A DNA stretch of 58,016 nucleotides from an uncultured Porphyromonadaceae bacterium (GCA_900541865.1 UQLO01000015.1:1-58016), one strand, 5' to 3'; positions 17,738 to 27,586 are shown, counted from the stretch's first letter. The notes: generated from the sequence alone by a model not told the origin. Program-made: numbers and translations.

Positions 17738-19984
17738 ATGACTATAGATACCCTTCATAAAAAATTGTCCGCTATTTCGGAACTCGTAGGCCGCCACTCC
17801 AACCGAATGGCTCTGGACCGACTGCGCGAGCTCACGTCGACTGTTCCCGAGCTGGCGTCGTTTGCGCCGTCGCTGGAGGCTCTGGAGCAGAAGTACTACT
17901 TCATGCTCCGCTTTCTGGATAGCACTTCGCCCTTTGAGGGCCTTGGCGCCGAACTTCAGGCGACAGAGAAGTCGCTTCGCGGCATCATGGACAGCATGCT
18001 CCTGGCCTTCCGCACGGCCAACGACCCCGGGCAGTATTTTGCTCAGCTAAGGTTCCAGAAAGCGCGCCCCGAGGAAACTCTCGAGAGCCTCTTCGCCGAC
18101 TATATCGAAGAAAGCAAGCGACTCAGCGCCGACCCCGCCGTCTTGACCGACACTCGCACTCGGGCCACACTGGAGCGCATCGCATCCGACATCTTCATGC
18201 ATATCTGGACCGAGCCGGCTCTCACTCCCGACCGCGCCGATACTCTGCGCTCGCTGATTTTCGACCCCGACATTCCGGAATACGACCGTGAGATGTGGCT
18301 AAATGCAGTCGGCATTGCCGACGTGGCCGACCCGGGGCGAATAAATATTCTCCTTGATGCATACCATAGCGGCGAAACGCGCATTTCGGTAGCTGCCCTG
18401 ATGTGGTTGGTGCTGGCTATTGCGCGTCCTGAATTCTATAGCCTCGACCGCGAGTATTGTGGGAGCGTACTCGCCAAGCTTCGAGAAAAAGCTCCTGACA
18501 TACTCGCCATGGCCGCCGGGCTATGCCGCACGGCTGTGGGCAGCGACCCCGCAAACGAGGAAATGATTCGCGACCTGGGGCGTATGAGCGCCGGCATGGC
18601 CGAGAAGCTCGGCAACGCCGACCCGCAGTCGCCCGAAGAGCTCGAAAGCGCCCTCAACGACATCCCCGACGGCTACTACGACAAGATGCGCGCCTTCGCC
18701 GAGGCTCAGCAGCGCGGCGACGACGTCTACGCAAGTACCATAGGCCGCATGCGCCACTTCCCCTTCTTCCGGCGGCTGCCGGAGTGGTTCGCTCCATTCC
18801 ACATAGACCGCAGCGAGCTGGCAGCGGTGGTCGACAGCGAGGGAGTCGGCATGGCCACTCTTCTGGAGAAGATGCACGCGCTGTGCGACGGCGATAAATA
18901 TGCCCTTGTCCTTTCCCTGTCGCAGGCCCCGGAGAGCATGCGCTCGGCCATGCTGGGCAATGCCTATGAGTCGATTTCGAACCTTTCCGCGACGGAGGAA
19001 GGCGCCGAGATGATGCGGGCTCTCGAGGGCGACATGCCGCGCCGCGAGGCCATTGCAAATGTTGTCAAAGGACTTTCGCGCTTCCTCAAGCACAGTTCCA
19101 TGGCGCGGGAGACGGACATACCGCGCAGCGCCACTCCGATTGTCGACGCCATTCTGAGGCTCTTCGAGGGTGACCTCCCGGAGGGCTTCGAGGAGTTCGC
19201 CGACGGCCTTGCCGCCTCGGGCTCTCTCGACAACGCGGTGGCCTGTTATTCGGCCCTTGTGGTTGAATATCAGAACGCCGACGCCACTCCCGGAGCTGAC
19301 CTGGCGCGGGTGCTGGCCAAAGCGGGCACAGCTTGCCTTAAGGCCAATATGACAGAGCGAGCCCAACTCTATTTCGAGCGAGCGCTTGATGCCGGCGACA
19401 CCTCAATAGAGACAGCCATGCATCTGGCCGACATTCTTATCAGGGATCCCTACTCGCTATATATGGACGAGGTGGAGATTTCGTCGCGCCACACTCCCGT
19501 GTCGGTCCTCGAACCCCATTCTGAGCAAAACTCGGGCAACCCCGACTTCCTGCGCCTTCTCGGTGAGGCCCACAGCCATATGGGGAACCACGCAAAAGCG
19601 GCCGAAACTTTTTTTAACCTGAACTTTATTCTGCCTGCCGACGACTACACCGCCAAGCGCCCTCTGGCCGAGGAACTCATTTCCTGCGGCGAATTCGAAG
19701 AAGCCGTGCAGGTGCTCTCCGACGTGCCCGACCTGGAGAAGGAAGTCGAAATATCGGTGCTCCTCGCCTCCGCGCTCTGGTGCACCGGCGCACGCGATGC
19801 CGCCATACGCACTCTGATGACAGCTCTGCCTGCTGCCGACGGCGACACCCGGCGCCTGCGAAACCTTCTGGCCCACGCCGAGCTGCGGCTGCCCGAATCA
19901 GCCGACAAAGACCACAGCCTCAACCTTCTGGCCGATATCGTCGACTACAAGGCCTTCGGCTCGCGTTTCGGCAATCTATCCTGA
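17738..19984 (+). CDS. Large TPR-repeat protein, 748 aa
   Basis: A soluble, mostly helical protein with no signal peptide or membrane segment. The C-terminal third (from about 475) has TPR-like helices, for example GSLDNAVACYSALVVEYQNA, ERAQLYFERALDAGD, GEAHSHMGNHAKAAETFF and CGEFEEAVQVLSDV. The N-terminal two thirds are acidic and helical without a recognised domain. TPR proteins act as scaffolds for other proteins; no partner is shown by the sequence. The gene starts 31 nt after the small membrane protein. Confidence 0.8.
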   Translation: MTIDTLHKKLSAISELVGRHSNRMALDRLRELTSTVPELASFAPSLEALEQKYYFMLRFLDSTSPFEGLGAELQATEKSLRGIMDSMLLAFRTANDPGQYFAQLRFQKARPEETLESLFADYIEESKRLSADPAVLTDTRTRATLERIASDIFMHIWTEPALTPDRADTLRSLIFDPDIPEYDREMWLNAVGIADVADPGRINILLDAYHSGETRISVAALMWLVLAIARPEFYSLDREYCGSVLAKLREKAPDILAMAAGLCRTAVGSDPANEEMIRDLGRMSAGMAEKLGNADPQSPEELESALNDIPDGYYDKMRAFAEAQQRGDDVYASTIGRMRHFPFFRRLPEWFAPFHIDRSELAAVVDSEGVGMATLLEKMHALCDGDKYALVLSLSQAPESMRSAMLGNAYESISNLSATEEGAEMMRALEGDMPRREAIANVVKGLSRFLKHSSMARETDIPRSATPIVDAILRLFEGDLPEGFEEFADGLAASGSLDNAVACYSALVVEYQNADATPGADLARVLAKAGTACLKANMTERAQLYFERALDAGDTSIETAMHLADILIRDPYSLYMDEVEISSRHTPVSVLEPHSEQNSGNPDFLRLLGEAHSHMGNHAKAAETFFNLNFILPADDYTAKRPLAEELISCGEFEEAVQVLSDVPDLEKEVEISVLLASALWCTGARDAAIRTLMTALPAADGDTRRLRNLLAHAELRLPESADKDHSLNLLADIVDYKAFGSRFGNLS

Positions 19985-20021
19985 GACCCAACGTAATACA
20001 AACTAACAAAACATACATTCT

Positions 20022-20423
20022 ATGGTACTCCAACGCTGGCAGACGGTTCTGCTATTTCTCGCTTTCGTACTGATGACGGTGTTCTGCGTGACGCCCATCG
20101 CCTACGATGCCGCCGGAACATCTGTGTTCCCGTGGTTCAACATTCCTTTCCTCATCCTCAACATCGTTGTGGCCCTGCTGCTCTTCATCGACATTTTCCT
20201 CTACCGCAACCTGCGTCTTCAGATGCGCTGGTCGGTGGTGATAATGCTTCTTGAGGCAGTCAGCGCGGGTCTCGGCTTCGCAATCGTCTACTGCACCGAC
20301 GGGCTGACAATGAGCCTTTTCGGACCGCCTTTCGTTGTGGCTGCCCTGGTGCTTACCTGGTTTGGCCGCCGCTTTATGGACAAGGACCGCAAGCTGCTTG
20401 CCGCCGCCGACCGCATCCGCTGA
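20022..20423 (+). CDS. DUF4293-family four-helix membrane protein
   Basis: A 133-residue integral membrane protein with four hydrophobic segments (about 7-25, 40-58, 68-88, 98-115) and the family's opening MVLQRWQTVLLFLAF. DUF4293 is found mainly in Bacteroidetes and has no established function. It is the last gene of the plus-strand row and is followed by a bidirectional terminator. Confidence 0.85.
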   Translation: MVLQRWQTVLLFLAFVLMTVFCVTPIAYDAAGTSVFPWFNIPFLILNIVVALLLFIDIFLYRNLRLQMRWSVVIMLLEAVSAGLGFAIVYCTDGLTMSLFGPPFVVAALVLTWFGRRFMDKDRKLLAAADRIR

Positions 20424-20442
20424 CATTCCCCTCCCCCCCAAT

Positions 20443-20472
20443 AAAAAAACTCACCAGCCGGTGAGTTTTTTT
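20443..20472. terminator. Bidirectional terminator
   Basis: CTCACC/GGTGAG with a 4 nt loop is flanked by seven A on the left and seven T on the right, so it can end both the plus-strand DUF4293 transcript and the minus-strand ygiQ transcript. Confidence 0.85.
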
Positions 20473-20475
20473 ATT

Positions 20476-22344
20476 TCATCTGTGCTTGCGGTGCGGTGGC
20501 GCCGACCCGAAAAGTTTAGAAATGAGGTCCGGGCGCCCGATGCGATGCAGAGTGCGGGTAATGTCGGCCCGGTAGGCAGGGTCGTACCAGAAGAAGAACT
20601 TGCGTTGCTCGAGTTTAGCCTTGGCGTCGGTAGCGGTGAATACTTCCTCGCCGGTGTAGGGGTGTATGCCCGAGTAGTATATCTCGGTGGCCAGCGTCAT
20701 TGGGGTCGGCGTAAAGTCCTGCACCTGCTCGAGGTGGAAATTGAGCGCCTTTGTCTCGGCGGCGAGTTCTGCCATGTCGACGGGGGTGCAGCCGGGATGG
20801 GAGGAGATGAAATAGGGGATGAGTTGCTGGCGCATTCCGGAGCGAGTGTTAATGCTGTCGAATATCTTCTTGAACTCGTGGAAGAGGCCGAATGAGGGCT
20901 TGCGCATGAGGTTGAGCACCCGGTCGGAAGTATGCTCCGGGGCCACTTTTAGGCGACCGGAGACATGGTTGAGGATAAGCTCGCGATTATATTCAGCGTT
21001 GGCGCGGTCGATTTCGGTATTGCCGGTTCGGTGCATACTCAGGTCGTAGCGCACACCGCTTCCGATGAAAGATTTTCGAATGCCCGGCATGGCGTCGACG
21101 GCTCGGTAGATGTCGAGCAGCGGCCGGTGGTCGGCGTTGAGATTGTTGCACGGCTTGGGGTGCAGACAGCTGGGTCGCAAGCATTTGCGGCATATGGAGA
21201 GATCCTTGCCGTGCATGGCGTACATATTTGCCGAAGGGCCTCCGAGGTCGCTGATATATCCTTTGAAATCGGGCATACGGGTCACTTGCTCGACTTCCCG
21301 AAGTATGCTGTCCTTGGAGCGAGAGGCGATGAACTTTCCCTGATGGGCCGATATTGTGCAAAACGCGCATCCTCCGAAGCATCCTCGGTGAAGGTTGACC
21401 GAATGTCGTATCATCTCGTAGGCCGGGATAGTTTTGCCTCGGTAGCGTGGATGAGGGAGACGCGTGTAGGGCAAGTCGAAAGAGGCGTCGATTTCGCCCT
21501 GGGTCATCGCCGGCAACATAGGGTTCACCCTCACCACTCGGTCGCCGGTGCGCTGCCAGATAGTTTTGTGGCCCTCCATGCGATTGCTCTCCTGCTCGAT
21601 GAACTTGAAGTTAGCCGACTGCCGGCGCTTGTCGGCCAGACACTCCTCGAAGGAAACCAGCACGATATTGTCGTCGTCGGTCGCGTCCGGAGCAGCCGCT
21701 GCGGGCAGCATGATGGCTGTCTGCCTGAGGTCGGTGATGTCGCCGACATTCTCGCCGGCTTCCAGCCTACGCGCTATTTCGAGCACCGTTTTCTCTCCCA
21801 TGCCGTAGACGAGGATATCGGCCGGCGCGTCGGCAAGTATGGTGGGCCGAAGACGATCTTCCCAGTAATCATAGTGGCTGAGCCGACGCAGGGAGGCTTC
21901 AATGCCTCCAACGACCACGGGGGTCTCGGGAAAGAGGTCTTTCAGAATCTTCGTGTACACCACGCTGGGATAGTCGGGCCGGGCGCCGTGGCGTCCGCCG
22001 GGGGTGTAGGCGTCGTCGGAGCGCCTGCGGCGGTTTGCGGTGTAGTGGTTGACCATGGAGTCCATGGCACCCGGGCTCACGCCGAAGAAGAGACGCGGGG
22101 CGCCGAACTTGCGGAAGTCGCGCAAGTCGTCCTGCCAGTTTGGCTGTGGCACTATTGCGACCTTATAACCGGCCGCCTGAAGCGTGCGGCCTATCACTGC
22201 GGCTCCGAATGCGGGATGGTCTACGTAGGCATCGCCGCTGAAGAGCACCACGTCGACGTAGTCCCAGCCCAGTGCCTTCATCTCCTTCACTGAGGTAGGC
22301 AGCCAGTCGGTAGGGCGAAGGGTGTTGTAGTCTACGGCGGCCAT
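20476..22344 (-). CDS. ygiQ: YgiQ-family radical SAM protein
   Basis: A 622-residue radical SAM enzyme of unknown substrate (UPF0313). The cluster motif is RGCFGGCAFC at about 315-325. The N-terminal part resembles a B12-binding-like Rossmann domain (DVVLFSGDAYVDHPAFGAAV), which YgiQ proteins share without proof of cobalamin use. LRPSCLHPKPCNNL holds further conserved cysteines. The basic tail is typical. The gene follows uvrB by one base, so the two are co-transcribed. Confidence 0.93.
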   Translation of the reverse strand: MAAVDYNTLRPTDWLPTSVKEMKALGWDYVDVVLFSGDAYVDHPAFGAAVIGRTLQAAGYKVAIVPQPNWQDDLRDFRKFGAPRLFFGVSPGAMDSMVNHYTANRRRRSDDAYTPGGRHGARPDYPSVVYTKILKDLFPETPVVVGGIEASLRRLSHYDYWEDRLRPTILADAPADILVYGMGEKTVLEIARRLEAGENVGDITDLRQTAIMLPAAAAPDATDDDNIVLVSFEECLADKRRQSANFKFIEQESNRMEGHKTIWQRTGDRVVRVNPMLPAMTQGEIDASFDLPYTRLPHPRYRGKTIPAYEMIRHSVNLHRGCFGGCAFCTISAHQGKFIASRSKDSILREVEQVTRMPDFKGYISDLGGPSANMYAMHGKDLSICRKCLRPSCLHPKPCNNLNADHRPLLDIYRAVDAMPGIRKSFIGSGVRYDLSMHRTGNTEIDRANAEYNRELILNHVSGRLKVAPEHTSDRVLNLMRKPSFGLFHEFKKIFDSINTRSGMRQQLIPYFISSHPGCTPVDMAELAAETKALNFHLEQVQDFTPTPMTLATEIYYSGIHPYTGEEVFTATDAKAKLEQRKFFFWYDPAYRADITRTLHRIGRPDLISKLFGSAPPHRKHR

Positions 22345-22345
22345 T

Positions 22346-24454
22346 TCAGGATTCCAGTGCCTTAAGTTTGACTTCGAGTTTGATTATTTCGTCGCGCAGG
22401 CGGGCGGCAGTGATGAATTCCATTTCCTTTGCCGCCTTCAGCATCTCGGAGCGCTTGGTATTGATGGTGCGCTGCAGTTCGTCGGCATTCATATAGGCCA
22501 CCACGGGGTCGGCGGCAATGTCGACCGACGTGCTGTACTCAGCCGCGTAGGGCACGGGCTCCCGCGAAGGGCGTCGGCGTTCGCGCTGTTCGCGCTTTTC
22601 CTTAGCGCTCAACGGCTTGCCCGGCATAGCGAGGGGAGCGTCGAGGTCGACTTCTTCCTTTTCGAGACCTACAATAGCATTGCGGGCCTTCACTATTGCG
22701 GTGGGAGTGATGCCGTTTGCTTCGTTGTAGTCGAGCTGAATCTTGCGTCGCCGTTCGGTTTCGTCGATTGTCTGGCGCATAGAGTCGGTGATTTTGTCGG
22801 CGTACATTATCACTTCGCCGTTAAGGTTTCGCGCGGCTCGGCCCACGGTCTGAGTCAGCGAACGGTGGCTTCGCAGGAAACCTTCCTTGTCGGCGTCGAG
22901 AATGGCCACCAGCGAAACTTCCGGAAGGTCAAGACCCTCGCGAAGCAAGTTGACGCCGATAAGGACGTCGTATACGCCGGCGCGCAGCCCGTCGAGGATT
23001 TTGATTCGATCGAGGGTTTCGACGTCGCTGTGGATATACGCAGTTTTGATACGCATTTTCAGGAAGTACTCGTTGAGTTCTTCCGCCATGCGTTTTGTCA
23101 GGGTGGTAACCAGAGTGCGCTCTCCGCGTTCTATGCGCTGACGGATTTCTTCCATCAGGTCGTCGATTTGGTTGAGCGATGGTTTTACGCGGATCAGAGG
23201 GTCGAGCAAACCCGTGGGTCGGATAACTTGTTCGGTGACGACACCTTCCACCCGCTCAAGTTCATAGTCAGCGGGGGTTGCGCTCACATAGATGACCTGG
23301 TCGGTCATAGTCTCGAACTCCTCGAATTTGAGAGGACGATTGTCGAGGGCTGCCGGCAGGCGGAAGCCGTACTGCACGAGATTTTCCTTGCGGGAGCGGT
23401 CGCCGCCGAACATTGCTCGAATCTGAGGCACCGTGACGTGGCTTTCGTCTATTATGGTAAGGAAGTCTTTGGGGAAGTAGTCGAGCAAGCAGAACGGGCG
23501 CTCGCCGGGTGCACGCCCGTCGAAGTAGCGCGAGTAGTTTTCGATGCCGGTGCAATAACCGAGTTCCTTGATCATCTCGACGTCGTATGTAACCCGCTCT
23601 TCGATTCTCTGGGCCTCGAGCAGTTTTCCTTCCTTCTGGAAGAATTCGATTTGTTTGCCGAGGTCAAGCTGAATCTGTGCCACAGCCGAAGCCTGGCGCG
23701 CAGGTGAGGTCACGAAGAGATTTGCCGGGTAGATGTTGAAGCTTTCGTGTGTTCCGAGGTGGGCGTTGTCCTCCGGTCGGATTGTCACCACGCTCTCAAC
23801 TTCGTCGCCCCAGAATACCACGCGCACCATTATTTCTTCGTAAGCCAGCCGGATGTCGACGGTATCTCCCTTTACTCGGAAGTTGCCGCGCTGCAGGTCG
23901 ACTTCATTGCGGCTGTAGAGAGCGGCCACAAGCTTGCGGAGGAAGTCGTTGCGGGTAATGCGCATGCCTTTTGCAACTCGGACAACGCCTTCGTTGAAGT
24001 CTTCCGGGTTGCCCATGCCGTAGAGACAGCTCACCGACGAGACCACCACCACATCGCGTCGTCCCGAGAGGAGCGCCGATGTTGTTGCCAGGCGCAGGCG
24101 TTCTATTTCGTCGTTGACCATGAGGTCTTTCTCGATATATTTGTCGACCGACGGAATATAGGCTTCGGGCTGATAATAGTCGTAGTACGACACGAAGTAC
24201 TGAACGGCGTTTTCCGGAAAGAACTGTTTGAATTCGCTGTAGAGCTGGGCGGCAAGGGTTTTATTGTGGCTCAGTATGAGCGTTGGGCGCTGCACCTCGG
24301 CGATGACGTTGGCCATGGTGAAGGTTTTGCCGGAGCCGGTGACGCCGAGAAGCACCTGAGCGTCGCGACCCTGCCGAATACCTTCGGCAAGCTGGCGTAT
24401 TGCCTCCGGCTGGTCGCCGGTGGGCTTGTACTGGGAGTTGAGAGTGAACTTCAT
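22346..24454 (-). CDS. uvrB: Excinuclease ABC subunit B
   Basis: The damage-verifying helicase of nucleotide excision repair, which loads with UvrA and recruits UvrC. It has 702 residues. The Walker A site is LGVTGSGKTFT near residue 40, the beta-hairpin region is YDYYQPEAYIP, and the SF2 motif VI region is QTVGRAARNLNG. The C-terminal UVR helix-hairpin (KAAKEMEFITAARLRDEIIKL minus its last residue) contacts UvrC. First gene of the uvrB-ygiQ operon, with a promoter at 24497-24527. Confidence 0.97.
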   Translation of the reverse strand: MKFTLNSQYKPTGDQPEAIRQLAEGIRQGRDAQVLLGVTGSGKTFTMANVIAEVQRPTLILSHNKTLAAQLYSEFKQFFPENAVQYFVSYYDYYQPEAYIPSVDKYIEKDLMVNDEIERLRLATTSALLSGRRDVVVVSSVSCLYGMGNPEDFNEGVVRVAKGMRITRNDFLRKLVAALYSRNEVDLQRGNFRVKGDTVDIRLAYEEIMVRVVFWGDEVESVVTIRPEDNAHLGTHESFNIYPANLFVTSPARQASAVAQIQLDLGKQIEFFQKEGKLLEAQRIEERVTYDVEMIKELGYCTGIENYSRYFDGRAPGERPFCLLDYFPKDFLTIIDESHVTVPQIRAMFGGDRSRKENLVQYGFRLPAALDNRPLKFEEFETMTDQVIYVSATPADYELERVEGVVTEQVIRPTGLLDPLIRVKPSLNQIDDLMEEIRQRIERGERTLVTTLTKRMAEELNEYFLKMRIKTAYIHSDVETLDRIKILDGLRAGVYDVLIGVNLLREGLDLPEVSLVAILDADKEGFLRSHRSLTQTVGRAARNLNGEVIMYADKITDSMRQTIDETERRRKIQLDYNEANGITPTAIVKARNAIVGLEKEEVDLDAPLAMPGKPLSAKEKREQRERRRPSREPVPYAAEYSTSVDIAADPVVAYMNADELQRTINTKRSEMLKAAKEMEFITAARLRDEIIKLEVKLKALES

Positions 24455-24496
24455 ACTTCAGTTTCAACGCGCGCGAAGTAAGCGCGGTTCAAACTG

Positions 24497-24527
24497 CAAA
24501 ATTAACAATTTTTCCTCATCCGGCAAT
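24497..24527 (-). promoter_or_regulatory. Promoter of uvrB
   Basis: On the minus strand TAATTTTG (24504-24497) fits TAnnTTTG and ATTG (24527-24524) stands 19 bp upstream. The uvrB ATG is 43 nt downstream. Confidence 0.6.
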
Positions 24528-24579
24528 GCAAACGCCTCTTAGGGCAAATCTTTTTTCGGACTACTGGAGCGAACAAATT

Positions 24580-24712
24580 TCGGGCGGAGGCGTTGTATTC
24601 GGTGAAGACGGCATTTTTCTGGCTTCATTAAAAAAGCCCGACAATAAAAAGTACATTGCCGTATGTCCAATGTCCCACGTCCATACCCCTATGGCGTGGG
24701 CTTTTGGTTTTT
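24580..24712 (+). ncRNA. Orphan structured element ending in a terminator
   Basis: The stretch between uvrB and nrdJ contains TCGGGC/GCCCGA (24580-24585 with 24636-24641) and ACATTG/CAATGT (24653-24658 with 24668-24673). A strong hairpin follows at once, CCCACG-T-CCATA/TATGG-CGTGGG (24674-24700) with a U-rich tail to 24712. It reads as a folded RNA plus intrinsic terminator on the plus strand. No TAnnTTTG promoter is visible for it, and the nrdJ promoter lies downstream, so it is not simply the nrdJ leader. I see no cobalamin-riboswitch B12 box. A 62-codon frame from 24526 crosses the terminator and is probably not a gene. Confidence 0.4.
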
Positions 24713-24770
24713 AGGCCTCCCGCCGGGCGAATAAAGTTATCAACAATGTGACATTTTTTGTCGCTCGCCT

Positions 24771-24802
24771 GTTGCGGCGCTTGCTTTTTTTGTGCAACTT
24801 TG
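24771..24802 (+). promoter_or_regulatory. Promoter of nrdJ
   Basis: GTTG (24771-24774) and CAACTTTG (24795-24802) are 20 bp apart; each has one mismatch to TTTG and TAnnTTTG. The nrdJ ATG follows 33 nt later. Confidence 0.5.
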
Positions 24803-24834
24803 CGGAAGTTTTCAACTCCTATCTTCTACCCACC

Positions 24835-27375
24835 ATGAGCCACCCTGAGGTATATACATACGACCAGGTATTCGAAGCAACTCTGAAATATTTCGACGGC
24901 GACGAGCTCGCCGCTCGCGTTTGGGCGACCAAATACGCCCTCAAAGACAGCGAAGGCAACTACTACGAGCTTACGCCGGACGATATGCACCGTCGGCTGG
25001 CGCGCGAGCTGGCGCGCATCGAGCATAAGTACGCCAACCCGATGAGCGAGGACGATATCTTCGAGCTGCTTCGCGACTTCCGCTATGCCGTGCCTGCCGG
25101 GAGCCCTATGGCGGGCATCGGCAACACGCTGCAGACGGGTTCGCTCAGCAACTGCTTCGTAGTCGGTCTTGACGGCAAGCCCGACAGCTACGGCGGAATA
25201 ATGCGCATCGACCAGGAGCAGGTGCAGCTTATGAAGCGCCGCGGAGGCGTCGGCCACGACCTCAGTCATCTGCGCCCCAAGGGTATGCCGGTGAAGAACT
25301 CGGCGCTGACATCGACCGGCCTGGTACCTTTTATGGAGCGTTACTCGAACTCCACCCGCGAGGTTGCCCAGGACGGCCGGCGGGGAGCACTGATGATGAC
25401 AGTCTCCATCAAGCATCCCGACTCCGAGGGCTTTATCGACGCAAAGATGACCCCCGGCAAGGTGACGGGCGCAAACGTGTCGGTCCGCATCTCCGACGAC
25501 TTCATGGAGGCAGTGGAGGCCGAAAAGCCTTTCGTGCAACAGTTCCCGATAGATTCGCCCAATCCGGTGGTAACCAAAGAGGTGGATGCGGCGGCTCTGT
25601 GGAAGAAGATTGTTGGCAACGCCTGGAAGTCGGCCGAACCCGGTGTTCTGTTTTGGGACACTATACGCCGCGAGAGCGTGCCCGACTGCTACGCCGACCT
25701 TGGCTTCGAGACTATCTCCACCAATCCATGCGGCGAGATACCGCTATGCCCCTACGACAGCTGCCGACTGCTGGCCGTCAACCTCTACTCTTTCGTGGTC
25801 AATCCATTCACGCCACAGGCCGACTTCGACTTCGACAAGTTGGCAGAGGTAGTCGGCAAGAGTCAGCGACTTATGGATGATATCATCGACCTTGAGACCG
25901 AGAAAATAGATACTATCCTGGCCAAAATAGATGACGACCCCGAGCCCGAGGAGGTAAAAGGCCCCGAACGCACCCTCTGGCAGAAGATACGCCGCAAGAC
26001 CCTCCAGGGACGCCGCACCGGCCTTGGCACAACCGGCGAAGGCGATATGATTGCGGCAATGGGTCTGAAATACGGAACCCCGGAGGCTACCGAATTCTCC
26101 ACGGAGGTACACCGCCGGGTGGCTCTGGCCGCATACCGCTCGAGTGTGGCGATGGCTAAGGAACGCGGCGCTTTCGCGGTCTTCGACGCAGACCGCGAGG
26201 CCGCCAATCCTTATATCAACCGACTCTTTGCCGCCGATCCGCAGCTTGCCGAGGATATGCGCCGCTTCGGGCGCCGCAATATCGCCTGCCTGACCATAGC
26301 GCCGACGGGCACCACAAGCCTGATGACACGCACGTCGTCGGGCATAGAGCCGGTATTCATGCCGGTCTACAAGCGGCGCCGCAAAATCAACGCCAACGAC
26401 TCCGACAGCCGCGTGGACTTCGTCGACGAGAACGGAGACGCTTTCGAAGAATTCATCGTTTACCATCCCAAGTTTCTGGAATGGATGAAAATAAACGGCG
26501 TCGAAAAGCGCAACGACTATACCGACGCCGAGCTGGCCGACTTGGTTGCCCGCTCGCCCTACGCCGGTGCCACCGCAAACGATATCGACTGGGAGGAAAA
26601 GGTGCGCATGCAGGGCGCAATCCAGAAGTGGGTGGACCATAGCATTTCAGTGACCATCAACTTGCCCGCAACTATCTCCCAGGACGAAGTCGACCGCCTC
26701 TACCGCCTGGCCTGGCACTCGGGTTGCAAGGGCTGCACCGTCTACCGCGACGGCTCTCGGTCGGGTGTGCTGGTGGCTCTTGAGAAGAAGGCCGAGAAGC
26801 CCGAGCAGCATCAGGGCGGCCACGCCATCTTGGTGAAGCGCCCCATCGAATTGGAGGCCGATGTGGTACGTTTCCAGAATAATAAGGAGAAGTGGATTGC
26901 ATTTGTCGGCTTGGTCGACGGCCGTCCATACGAGATTTTCACCGGTCTGGCCGACGACGAGGACGGCCTCTTCCTGCCCAAGTCCGTTACCCACGGCCGC
27001 ATCGTCAAGGCTATGGATGAACACGGCAACAAGCGCTACGACTTCACTTTCATAAACAAGCGAGGCCACAAAACGACCATCGAGGGACTGAGCGACAAAT
27101 TCAATCCCGAGTACTGGAACTACGCCAAACTCATCAGCGGCGTGCTTCGCTACGGCATGCCAATCGACCAGGTTCTCAAACTGGTCGGGGGCCTCGAACT
27201 GGACTCGCTCAGCATAAATTCGTGGAAAATGGGCGTTGAGAGAGCCCTCAAGAAATACATGCCCAACGGATCCAGCGCAAAGGGACAGAAGTGCCCCAAC
27301 TGCGGGCAGGAAACACTTGTATACCAGGAAGGTTGCCTGCTGTGCACCAACTGCGGCACCTCCAAGTGCGGCTGA
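24835..27375 (+). CDS. nrdJ: Class II (adenosylcobalamin-dependent) ribonucleotide reductase
   Basis: Reduces ribonucleotides to deoxyribonucleotides using a radical from adenosylcobalamin, with or without oxygen. It has 846 residues from ATG 24835; the frame is open upstream, but that start lies before the promoter box. Visible motifs are SLSNCF (first redox cysteine), NPCGEIPL (catalytic cysteine and glutamate, near 298-305) and APTGTTSLMTRTSSGIEP (phosphate binding). The C-terminal tail has two CxxC pairs (CPNC, CTNC) and ends SKCG, the zinc tail and swinging thiol of this subfamily. A domain of about 100 residues before the tail (WIAFVGLVDGRPYEIFTGL) is typical of NrdJ of this type. It implies dependence on vitamin B12. 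Confidence 0.95.
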   Translation: MSHPEVYTYDQVFEATLKYFDGDELAARVWATKYALKDSEGNYYELTPDDMHRRLARELARIEHKYANPMSEDDIFELLRDFRYAVPAGSPMAGIGNTLQTGSLSNCFVVGLDGKPDSYGGIMRIDQEQVQLMKRRGGVGHDLSHLRPKGMPVKNSALTSTGLVPFMERYSNSTREVAQDGRRGALMMTVSIKHPDSEGFIDAKMTPGKVTGANVSVRISDDFMEAVEAEKPFVQQFPIDSPNPVVTKEVDAAALWKKIVGNAWKSAEPGVLFWDTIRRESVPDCYADLGFETISTNPCGEIPLCPYDSCRLLAVNLYSFVVNPFTPQADFDFDKLAEVVGKSQRLMDDIIDLETEKIDTILAKIDDDPEPEEVKGPERTLWQKIRRKTLQGRRTGLGTTGEGDMIAAMGLKYGTPEATEFSTEVHRRVALAAYRSSVAMAKERGAFAVFDADREAANPYINRLFAADPQLAEDMRRFGRRNIACLTIAPTGTTSLMTRTSSGIEPVFMPVYKRRRKINANDSDSRVDFVDENGDAFEEFIVYHPKFLEWMKINGVEKRNDYTDAELADLVARSPYAGATANDIDWEEKVRMQGAIQKWVDHSISVTINLPATISQDEVDRLYRLAWHSGCKGCTVYRDGSRSGVLVALEKKAEKPEQHQGGHAILVKRPIELEADVVRFQNNKEKWIAFVGLVDGRPYEIFTGLADDEDGLFLPKSVTHGRIVKAMDEHGNKRYDFTFINKRGHKTTIEGLSDKFNPEYWNYAKLISGVLRYGMPIDQVLKLVGGLELDSLSINSWKMGVERALKKYMPNGSSAKGQKCPNCGQETLVYQEGCLLCTNCGTSKCG

Positions 27376-27423
27376 GGAAATCCCTATTCGGGGACGCCAA
27401 TTAGGTTAAAGTGTGTTAAAATG

Positions 27424-27455
27424 CTTGACAACGACTCCGAAATGTAGTAACTTTG
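27424..27455 (+). promoter_or_regulatory. Promoter of the initiator tRNA
   Basis: CTTG (27424-27427) and TAACTTTG (27448-27455), 20 bp apart, end 14 nt before the tRNA. Confidence 0.65.
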
Positions 27456-27469
27456 CAGCGTCAAAACAC

Positions 27470-27541
<72 letters not shown>

Positions 27542-27551
27542 CAAGGGACGC

Positions 27552-27586
27552 AAAGCCGCTTCGAGATTTTCTCGGGGCGGCTTTTA
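27552..27586 (+). terminator. Terminator of the initiator tRNA
   Basis: AAGCCGC pairs with the GCGGCTT of 27577-27583, with an inner CGAGA/CTCGG-like extension, and is followed by TTTATCTTT. It lies 11 nt after the tRNA. TATCTTTG at 27585-27592 overlaps the tail and could be the -7 box of the following exporter. Confidence 0.65.

Noticed and set aside
20965..22293. 442-codon plus-strand frame opposite ygiQ
   Set aside because: Antisense shadow; ygiQ has the radical SAM cysteines and family-wide conservation.
24526..24714. 62-codon frame between uvrB and nrdJ
   Set aside because: It crosses a terminator hairpin and has no upstream signals; an RNA element explains the region better.
24480..24834. 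Cobalamin riboswitch before nrdJ
   Set aside because: No B12-box-like sequence is visible, and the folded element lies upstream of the nrdJ promoter.
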